32,656 nt of DNA from Pseudomonadota bacterium (GTDB lineage Bacteria > Pseudomonadota > Gammaproteobacteria > Burkholderiales > Burkholderiaceae_D): contig JARXKM010000007.1 in the NCBI GenBank assembly GCA_030272785.1, positions 1 through 32,656 of the forward strand. The letters run 5' to 3'. The position numbers and the translations under genes are program-made. Each line of letters begins with the position of its first letter. Position 1 is the first letter of the stretch. This document shows positions 23,825 through 32,656 of this stretch, one piece after another. Below the pieces are notes generated by a model that saw nothing but the letters and a program-made list of their open reading frames with translations, ran no database searches and was not told the DNA's origin.

Positions 23825-25102
23825 TTAGTGCGCCGGCGACAACTGCGGCGTTGCCGCCGCGGCCGCATGCTTGTCGCTCACCAGGCACCACAAGCCGGCG
23901 GAAATCGCCAGGCAGCTGCCGCAGATGATGAACAGCACGTTCGAGTCGGCCGCCGATTTGAGCACGTAGCCGACGCCGGTCGACAGCAGCTGCGGGATCA
24001 CCACCGACAGGTTGAAGATCCCCATGAAAAAGCCCATGCGGCTCTTGTCGACCTTCTCGCTCATGATCGCGAACGGCAGGCTGACCACCGCGCTCCAGCC
24101 GATGCCGACCACCGCCATCAGCGCATACAGCATCACCGGCGTGCGCGCCATGAAGGCGATGGCGAAGTAGCCGAGCGCCATGAGGGCGATGCAGCCGGCC
24201 TGCGTGCGCACCCGGCCGATGCGCGCCGCCAGCGGCGCCAGCACCAGCGCCGGCAGCAGGAAGCCGACCACGTTCATCACCGCGAACGAAATCGAGATCA
24301 CGTGGCCCGATTGCGCCGCGAACGCCGCCATCGAATTCGGTCCGCTGACGATGTGCTGCTGGATGAAGGCGATGATGTAGACGAACATCGACTGCACGCC
24401 GATCCACGAGAAGCCGTGCGCCAGGTAGATGCGCCACAGCTGGCCCCATTCGGTCGCGGTGGCGGCTACCTGGTCGGACTTGACGCTCAGTTCACGCGGC
24501 TCGGTGACGAAGAACATCGGCACCACCGAGAACGCGAACACGATCACCACGCCGATCGAGATCAGCGCGTAGTTGTCGATGAAGGCGCCGATCAGGTAGG
24601 CCATCACGCCCCAGAAGCCGGAGATGGTCTGCATCCAGGTGAAGCCGCGGGTGCGCGCCTCGCCGTCGGGCGTGACGTCGGCGATCAGCGCACGGGTCGG
24701 ATTGAAGCCGATGTTGATCGACAGGTCCAGCGTGAGCGCGACGATCACCGCCACCACCAGCAGGTTGCCGATGCCGAGCAGGCTGGCGACGGCGTCGATG
24801 CGCGGCAGCAGGAACACCATCAGCGCGGCCAGGGTGCCGCCGATCAGGATAAAGGGCCGGCGCCGGCCGCCCCAGAACCAGGCGCCGTCGCTGATCAGCC
24901 CGATCAGCACCTGGCCGATGATGCCGGCCAGCGGCCCGGCCGCCCAGACGATGCCGATTTCGTGGATGTCGAGGTGGTACTTGGTGCTGAGCAGCCAGCT
25001 GAGTGCCGAAATCTGGATGCACAGCGCGAAGCCCATCGCCGTCGACGGCAGGCTGATGATCGCGTTAAAGGAGTTGCTCAGGCGCTTTTGCATGTCCAGC
25101 AT
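23825..25102 (-). CDS. MFS sugar transporter (GPH/sucrose-maltose carrier-like), copy 1
   Basis: The 425-residue protein has about 12 transmembrane segments. The cytoplasmic loop GGRRRPFILIGG and the segment NIGFNPTRALIADVTPDGEARTRGF are typical of the sugar:cation symporters related to plant sucrose transporters and to the maltose carriers of Caulobacter and Xanthomonas loci. It likely brings maltose or short maltodextrins across the inner membrane by proton symport; this is inferred from the neighbours. The ATG is preceded by GGGGACACC, a strong ribosome site. It is divergent from the GH31 gene, with candidate operator 4 about 40-50 bases upstream of its start. It is only distantly similar to the second MFS gene of the window. 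Confidence 0.88.
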   Translation of the reverse strand: MLDMQKRLSNSFNAIISLPSTAMGFALCIQISALSWLLSTKYHLDIHEIGIVWAAGPLAGIIGQVLIGLISDGAWFWGGRRRPFILIGGTLAALMVFLLPRIDAVASLLGIGNLLVVAVIVALTLDLSINIGFNPTRALIADVTPDGEARTRGFTWMQTISGFWGVMAYLIGAFIDNYALISIGVVIVFAFSVVPMFFVTEPRELSVKSDQVAATATEWGQLWRIYLAHGFSWIGVQSMFVYIIAFIQQHIVSGPNSMAAFAAQSGHVISISFAVMNVVGFLLPALVLAPLAARIGRVRTQAGCIALMALGYFAIAFMARTPVMLYALMAVVGIGWSAVVSLPFAIMSEKVDKSRMGFFMGIFNLSVVIPQLLSTGVGYVLKSAADSNVLFIICGSCLAISAGLWCLVSDKHAAAAATPQLSPAH

Positions 25103-25140
25103 GGTGTCCCCATCTTTTCTGTTGTCGAGTGGCCGGTGTC

Positions 25141-25155
25141 TGTTATTTGACTACA
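25141..25155. promoter_or_regulatory. Candidate operator 4 (TGTTA-N5-CTACA)
   Basis: TGTTATTTGACTACA keeps one intact CTACA arm of the shared motif and a degenerate TGTTA arm. It lies in the divergent region upstream of the first MFS gene and is identical to operator 5 at 13 of 15 positions, which argues against chance. Confidence 0.45.
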
Positions 25156-25209
25156 AAATGCGCATTTTTGCGCCGGCTCGGTTTGGATTCTACTATGGAA
25201 CGGTTTAGA

Positions 25210-25238
25210 TTGACACTGAGAAATCGTCATGTTATTTT
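25210..25238 (+). promoter_or_regulatory. Candidate sigma-70 promoter of the GH31 alpha-glucosidase gene group
   Basis: A perfect TTGACA (25210-25215) is followed after 17 bases by TATTTT (25233-25238), 4 of 6 to consensus. Transcription would start about 20 bases before the GH31 ATG. The -10 element lies inside candidate operator 5. Confidence 0.6.
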
Positions 25239-25244
25239 CCTACA
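25230..25244. promoter_or_regulatory. Candidate operator 5 overlapping the GH31 -10 element
   Basis: TGTTATTTTCCTACA matches operator 4 at 13 of 15 positions and the general TGTAG-N5-CTACA form with one intact arm. It covers the -10 box and the predicted transcription start, the classical place for repression. Confidence 0.5.
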
Positions 25245-25265
25245 AATCCTTTCCTGGGCAGTTCG

Positions 25266-27695
25266 ATGAGAGCAGCATTCACCACCTTGTACCTGCTCTC
25301 GCTGGCCTGCTTGTCGGTCCAGGCGGCGGCACAGGCGCAGCCCGTGCGACCGGTCGGCAACGTGCAGTCGGTGCAGGTCGACGGCCAGCAGGTGCGCCTG
25401 CAAACCGACAATGCCAGTGTCGAACTGACCGTCTACAGCGCCTCGGTGATCCGCGTGCGCATCGACAAGCAGAAGCTGGGGCGCGACTTTTCGTATGCGG
25501 TCGTCGCCACGCCGCAAGCGGCCCGTACCAGCGTCACACAGGACGCCACGGCGCTGACGCTGTCGACCGATGCGCTCACCGCGCGCGTGACCAAGCAGCC
25601 ATTCTCCATCACCTTCGCCACGCCGGACGGAAAAATCATCAACCAGGACGAGCCGGGCCTGGCGACGTCGTGGATCGGCGAGGAAGTGGCAACCTACAAG
25701 ACGCTGCAGCAGGGCGAGCGCTTCGTCGGCCTCGGCGAAAAGACCGGCAACCTCGATCGCCGCGGCAGCGCCTACACCAACTGGAACACCGACGCGTTCC
25801 GTTACGGCGCCGCCAGCGATCCGCTGTACGCGTCGGTGCCGTTCTATGTCGGCATCCACCACGGCCTCAGTTACGGCATCTTCTTCGACAACAGCTATCG
25901 CAGCGATTTCAATTTCGGCGCCAGCAACAACCGCTTCTCGTCGTTCTCGGCGCAGGGCGGCGAGATGAACTACTACTTCATTTACCATCCGCGCCTGGCC
26001 GACATCATCGGTTCGTACACCGCGCTGACCGGGCGCATGCCGCTGCCGCCGCTGTGGAGCCTGGGCTACCAGCAGAACCGCTACAGCTACTACCCGGAAG
26101 CGGAAGTGCTGCGCATCGCCCACACGCTGCGCGAGAAGAAGATCCCGGCCGACGGCATCACGCTCGATATCCACTACATGGACGCCTACAAGCTGTTCAC
26201 GTGGGACAAGGCGCGCTTCCCCGACCCGGCCGGCATGACCGCCAAACTGGCCGCGCTCGGCCTGAAGACGACCGTCATCGTCGACCCCGGCATCAAGGTC
26301 GAGAAGGGTTACGGCGCCTACCAACGCGGCCTGCGCGACGATGTCTTCATCAAGTATCCGGACGGTGCCAACTACACCGGCGAAGTGTGGCCGGGCTGGT
26401 GCAATTTCCCCGATTTCACCAGCGAGAAGGGCCGCGCCTGGTGGCGCCAGGAAGTGCGCACCTTCGCCGCGGCCGGCGTGTCCGGCCTGTGGAACGACAT
26501 GAACGAGATCGCCACCTGGGGCCAGCAGATGCCGAACAACGTGCTGTTCGATTTCGACGGCGCGCCGACCACCCACAAGCAGGCCCACAACGTCTATGCG
26601 CTGCAGATGGCGCGCGCCAGCTACGAAGGCATGAAGGCGGCCACCGGCAAGCGCCCGTTCATGCTCACGCGCGCCGGCTTCGCGGGGCTGCAGCGCTACT
26701 CGGCCATCTGGACCGGCGACAACCGCGCCGAGGAGGACCACATGCTGCTCGGCGTGCGCCTGCTGAACAGCCTCGGGCTGTCCGGCGTGCCGTTCACCGG
26801 CATGGACGTCGGCGGCTTCACCGGCGCGCCGACCCAGTCGCTGTTCGCGCGCTGGATGCAGATCGGCGCGTTCACGCCGTACTTCCGCAATCACGCCGCC
26901 AGCGACACCAGGTCGTCCGAACCGTGGACCTACGGCGACGAGGTGCTCGACATCTCGCGCAACTACGTCAACCTGCGCTATCGGCTGATGCCCTACCTGT
27001 ATTCGGCCTTCGCCGAGGCGGCGGCGACCGGCGCGCCGGTGATGCGCTCGCTGGCGATCGACTACACGCACGATCCGCAAATCTACGCGCCGGCGTTCCA
27101 GAACCAGTACCTGTTCGGCGGCGCCTTGCTGGTGGCGCCGTTCGAGAGCACGCGCGACTTCGGCAAGGTGTATTTTCCGGCCGGGCAGTGGTACGACCTG
27201 GCCACCGATGCGATCGAGCAGGGCGCGCGCGAAAAGATCATCGAACTGCGCGCGGCGACCTTGCCGGTGTACGTCAAGGCGGGCAGCGTGGTGCCGGTGC
27301 AGTCGCTGGTGCAGTCGACCGCGGAACGGCCGGCCGCTACCTTGGCGCTGCACATCTACAAGGGCGATGCGGCCACCGTCACCGCCTATTATGAAGACGA
27401 CGGCGCCAGCTTCGCCTACCAGGGCGGCGCCTACTACCGGCGCAGCATCGCCTACGACGGCGCGGCGCGCCGCATCACGCTCGGCGCCGTCGAGGGCAGC
27501 TTCCAGTCGAAGTTCGACAAGCTCGAACTGGTGCTGCACGGTTTCGGCGCCGCGGCCAGCGCGCAGCTGAACGGCACGCCGCTGCGGCTGGCGGCCGGCA
27601 CGCATGGTTTTCTCGGTGCCGGCAGCGCCGATCAGGTTAAAGTAAGCACCACCACGATCAACAACGACGGCGGCCAGCTCGTCATCAGCTATTGA
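25266..27695 (+). CDS. Exported GH31 alpha-glucosidase
   Basis: The product is 809 residues with a signal peptide (cleavage near AAAQA-QP, about residue 24). An N-terminal galactose-mutarotase-like domain precedes the GH31 barrel (about 255-600). The nucleophile is Asp411 in GLWNDMNEIA and the acid/base is Asp485 in IWTGDNRA. A DUF5110-like beta-sandwich ends the protein. The family removes terminal non-reducing alpha-glucose; here it would act on maltodextrins in the periplasm. A Cys at position 15 does not form a convincing lipobox. The promoter and candidate operator 5 lie directly upstream. An 8-bp tandem repeat spans its stop codon. It is followed after 59 bases by the second MFS transporter, probably in one transcript. 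Confidence 0.92.
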   Translation: MRAAFTTLYLLSLACLSVQAAAQAQPVRPVGNVQSVQVDGQQVRLQTDNASVELTVYSASVIRVRIDKQKLGRDFSYAVVATPQAARTSVTQDATALTLSTDALTARVTKQPFSITFATPDGKIINQDEPGLATSWIGEEVATYKTLQQGERFVGLGEKTGNLDRRGSAYTNWNTDAFRYGAASDPLYASVPFYVGIHHGLSYGIFFDNSYRSDFNFGASNNRFSSFSAQGGEMNYYFIYHPRLADIIGSYTALTGRMPLPPLWSLGYQQNRYSYYPEAEVLRIAHTLREKKIPADGITLDIHYMDAYKLFTWDKARFPDPAGMTAKLAALGLKTTVIVDPGIKVEKGYGAYQRGLRDDVFIKYPDGANYTGEVWPGWCNFPDFTSEKGRAWWRQEVRTFAAAGVSGLWNDMNEIATWGQQMPNNVLFDFDGAPTTHKQAHNVYALQMARASYEGMKAATGKRPFMLTRAGFAGLQRYSAIWTGDNRAEEDHMLLGVRLLNSLGLSGVPFTGMDVGGFTGAPTQSLFARWMQIGAFTPYFRNHAASDTRSSEPWTYGDEVLDISRNYVNLRYRLMPYLYSAFAEAAATGAPVMRSLAIDYTHDPQIYAPAFQNQYLFGGALLVAPFESTRDFGKVYFPAGQWYDLATDAIEQGAREKIIELRAATLPVYVKAGSVVPVQSLVQSTAERPAATLALHIYKGDAATVTAYYEDDGASFAYQGGAYYRRSIAYDGAARRITLGAVEGSFQSKFDKLELVLHGFGAAASAQLNGTPLRLAAGTHGFLGAGSADQVKVSTTTINNDGGQLVISY

Positions 27696-27704
27696 ACTAT
27701 TGAA
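27689..27704. repeat. 8-bp tandem duplication spanning the GH31 stop codon
   Basis: CTATTGAA occurs twice in succession and contains the final Tyr codon and TGA of the GH31 gene. It resembles the 12-bp duplication at the ABC ATPase stop. The second copy is out of frame because the unit is 8 bases. Confidence 0.8.
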
Positions 27705-27710
27705 TTCCCA

Positions 27711-27730
27711 GTCCGGCAGCTAGTCCGGAC
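27711..27730 (+). other. Short intergenic hairpin between the GH31 and MFS genes
   Basis: GTCCGG (27711-27716) pairs with CCGGAC (27725-27730) around an 8-base loop. No T-run follows, so it is not a normal terminator. It may stabilise or mark processing of the upstream message, or be chance. Confidence 0.3.
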
Positions 27731-27754
27731 ACATAGAAGACCTCGGAGACACAG

Positions 27755-30803
<3,049 letters not shown>

Positions 30804-30826
30804 CCATCATCGACCCCAAGGACCGC

Positions 30827-32500
30827 ATGAAATACTCCGTCGTCGCCGCTTCCATCGCGCTCATCGCCTTCACCAGCGGCGCGCTTGCCAATCCGGCCGC
30901 GGCGCAAGCCGTGCGCAAGCCGTTTTCGTGGGATAACGCCACCGTCTATTTTCTGCTGACGGACCGCTTCAACAACGCCAATCCGGCCAACGACCACGCC
31001 TACGGGCGCAGGGACGACGCTGCGCCGGCGCGCGCCTACATGGGCGGCGACCTGGCCGGCATCACGGCGAAAATCCGCGCAGGGTATTTCAAGGACCTCG
31101 GCGTGGACGCGATCTGGATCACCCCGCCGGTCGAGCAGATCCATGCCGGCACCGACGAAGGCACCGGCAAATCGTACGGCTTTCACGGCTACTGGGCGCG
31201 CGACTTCACCAGCGTCGACGCCAACCTGGGTACCGAGGCGGACGTACGCGAACTGGTCGACACCGCCCACGCGAACGGCTTGCGCGTGCTGCTCGACGTG
31301 GTGATGAACCATACCGGCCCGGTCACCGCGGACGACCCGGTGTGGCCGGCCGACTGGGTGCGCACCGGCCCGACCTGCACCTACAAGGACGCCAGGACCA
31401 CCATCGATTGCACCCTGGTGGCCAACTTGCCCGATTTCCGCACCGGCAGCAACGCGGCGGTGAAGCTGCCGCCGGCGCTGGCGGCGAAGTGGAAAGCGGA
31501 AGGACGCTACGAGCGCGAGACGAAGGAACTCGATGCCTTCTTCAAGCGCACCGGCTATCCGCGCGCGCCGCGCTACTACCTGATGAAATGGCACGCCGAC
31601 TGGGTCCGCAAGTATGGCTTCGACGGCTTCCGCGCCGACACCGTCAAGCACACCGAGCCGGGCGTGTGGAAGGAGCTGAAAGCGGTCGCCAGCGCCGCCT
31701 ACGAGGACTGGAAACGCGCCAACCCGGCCAAGCGGCTCGGTGACGACAAGTTCTTCATGACCGCCGAAGTGTTCAACTATTCGATCGCGCACGGCCACAA
31801 GTTCGACACCGGCGGCGGCGCCATGGTCGATTTTTACGCGAACGGCTTCGACAGCCTGATCAACTTCAGCATGAAGAGCGACGCGCAGCAAGGCTACGAG
31901 GCGCTGTTCGGCAGCTATTCGGCGGCGCTGAACGGCCCCTTGAGCGGCCATTCGGTGCTCAATTATATGAGCTCGCACGACGATTCGGCGCCGTTCGACG
32001 CCTTGCGCAGCCGCCCCTTCGAGACCGCCAACAAGCTGCTGCTTGCCCCCGGCGCGGCGCAGATCTACTACGGCGACGAAACCGCGCGCCTGCTGCACAT
32101 CGACGGCGCCGAGGGCGACGCCAACCTGCGCAGCTTCATGAACTGGGACGAACTGGCGAAGAACGCCCAACGCACCGGCTACGGCGTGGCCGACGTGCGC
32201 GAACACTGGGCCAAGCTAGGCCAGTTCCGCCACGCTCACCTGGCCGTCGGCGCCGGCGTGCACCAGATGATCCAGCACGCGCCGTACGTTTTCAAGCGCA
32301 CTTACGACAAGAACGGTGTGAGCGACAAGGTGGTGGTGGCGCTTGGCCTGCCGACCGACAAGCGGGCCAGCATTCCGGTGCGCGGGGTGTTTAACGACGG
32401 CCAGACGGTGCGCGACGCTTATTCGGGCACCAGCGCCGTCGTTGCGGGTGGCCTGGTGCAGTTCCCGGCGCAGAATGCCGTGGTGCTCATTTCCTACTAG
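30827..32500 (+). CDS. Exported GH13 alpha-amylase (MalS-like)
   Basis: The product is 557 residues from MKYSVVAASIALIAF, preceded by AAGGA at 4-base spacing; the longer ORF in the track overlaps pgm in another frame and is not real. A signal peptide ends near ANPAAAQA (about residue 28). GH13 regions are intact: region I DVVMNH (157-162), region II GFRADTVKH with nucleophile Asp271, region III TAEVFN with Glu314, and region IV NYMSSHDD with His384/Asp385. Cys184 and Cys195 could form a disulfide. The pattern resembles periplasmic MalS-type amylases that cut alpha-1,4 bonds of maltodextrins. It follows pgm by 23 bases, so the two are probably cotranscribed. It is unlike the SusA-type GH13 in the left operon, which has a different N-domain. 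Confidence 0.9.
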   Translation: MKYSVVAASIALIAFTSGALANPAAAQAVRKPFSWDNATVYFLLTDRFNNANPANDHAYGRRDDAAPARAYMGGDLAGITAKIRAGYFKDLGVDAIWITPPVEQIHAGTDEGTGKSYGFHGYWARDFTSVDANLGTEADVRELVDTAHANGLRVLLDVVMNHTGPVTADDPVWPADWVRTGPTCTYKDARTTIDCTLVANLPDFRTGSNAAVKLPPALAAKWKAEGRYERETKELDAFFKRTGYPRAPRYYLMKWHADWVRKYGFDGFRADTVKHTEPGVWKELKAVASAAYEDWKRANPAKRLGDDKFFMTAEVFNYSIAHGHKFDTGGGAMVDFYANGFDSLINFSMKSDAQQGYEALFGSYSAALNGPLSGHSVLNYMSSHDDSAPFDALRSRPFETANKLLLAPGAAQIYYGDETARLLHIDGAEGDANLRSFMNWDELAKNAQRTGYGVADVREHWAKLGQFRHAHLAVGAGVHQMIQHAPYVFKRTYDKNGVSDKVVVALGLPTDKRASIPVRGVFNDGQTVRDAYSGTSAVVAGGLVQFPAQNAVVLISY

Positions 32501-32517
32501 GCGCTTCGCTACGAACA

Positions 32518-32539
32518 GGTCTGACACTAGTGTCAGACC
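32518..32539. repeat. 22-bp perfect palindrome between convergent genes
   Basis: The sequence GGTCTGACACT is followed directly by its exact reverse complement. As RNA it could form a 9-bp stem with a CTAG loop on either strand. No T-run follows, so it is not a standard terminator, though its place between two converging genes fits transcription termination or message protection. It also looks like a repetitive extragenic palindrome of the kind I recall from Oxalobacteraceae genomes, which is unverified. Confidence 0.7.
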
Positions 32540-32561
32540 ACGCCGAAAGCAGAAAGTTCGG

Positions 32562-32656
32562 CTAAACGGCATCGAGACTGAACAGCTCTTCGACCGTCAC
32601 ACCCAAGGTGCGCGCCAGCTTCAGCGCGAGGATGGTCGAGGGCACCATGCGGCCCG
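32562..32656 (-). CDS. XRE-family helix-turn-helix regulator, C-terminal fragment
   Basis: Only the last 30 or so codons are inside the window. They read GRMVPSTILALKLARTLG then VTVEELFSLDAV before a TAG stop. This is the final part of a Cro/CI-type helix-turn-helix domain, as in small YgzD/YozG-like regulators of about 70 residues that end right after EELF. Its targets cannot be told. It is convergent with the MalS-like amylase gene. Nothing links it to the TGTAG-N5-CTACA motif. Confidence 0.6.
   Translation of the reverse strand, partial: GRMVPSTILALKLARTLGVTVEELFSLDAV

Overview
The window is about 32.7 kb of high-GC DNA that looks like an alpha-glucan (starch, glycogen, maltodextrin) utilisation locus of a Gram-negative bacterium. 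The combination of a TIGR01782-type TonB-dependent receptor without SusD, a Pseudomonas Gts-like sugar ABC transporter, a DeaD helicase and an Oxalobacteraceae-like gene style suggests a betaproteobacterium of the Massilia/Duganella/Telluria group. That placement is inference from gene content and recalled similarity, not a search result. No rRNA, tRNA, CRISPR array, insertion sequence or phage gene was seen.

Left part (1-12420): after the tail of a GNAT acetyltransferase (+), eight tightly packed minus-strand genes form one apparent operon. Transcription runs from about 12.5 kb leftwards: a sugar-binding protein, two permeases and an ATPase of the GtsABC/MalK kind, then an exported SusA/neopullulanase-like GH13 amylase, an exported glycogen-debranching amylo-1,6-glucosidase, a 969-residue multidomain six-hairpin glycosidase, and a putative alpha/beta-hydrolase esterase. 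Junctions are overlaps or very short gaps (GTG directly after TAA, an 11-nt overlap, TGATG, ATGA), so translational coupling is likely.

A 551-bp divergent control region (12421-12971) separates this operon from the plus-strand block: TonB-dependent receptor, a strong terminator, a flavin-dependent tryptophan-halogenase-like protein, a DUF6445-like protein with an Fe(II)/2-oxoglutarate-oxygenase-like residue pattern, an S9 prolyl oligopeptidase, and a DeaD-type RNA helicase ending in a bidirectional terminator.

Right part (22056-32656): an exported M28 peptidase and an MFS sugar transporter on the minus strand are divergent from a plus-strand group made of an exported GH31 alpha-glucosidase, a second MFS sugar transporter, phosphoglucomutase (pgm) and an exported MalS-like GH13 amylase. 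A large perfect palindrome and the tail of a small XRE regulator (minus) close the window.

Working model (inference): the TonB receptor brings oligosaccharides across the outer membrane. Periplasmic amylases, debranching enzymes and alpha-glucosidase degrade them. Glucose enters by the Gts-like ABC system and maltose or malto-oligosaccharides by the MFS carriers, and Pgm links glucose phosphates to central metabolism. Five copies of a palindromic motif near TGTAG-N5-CTACA occur only in the two divergent control regions as far as I could see, suggesting one regulator for the transport/hydrolase operon, the receptor and the GH31/MFS genes. The least understood part is the halogenase-DUF6445-peptidase cassette behind the receptor.
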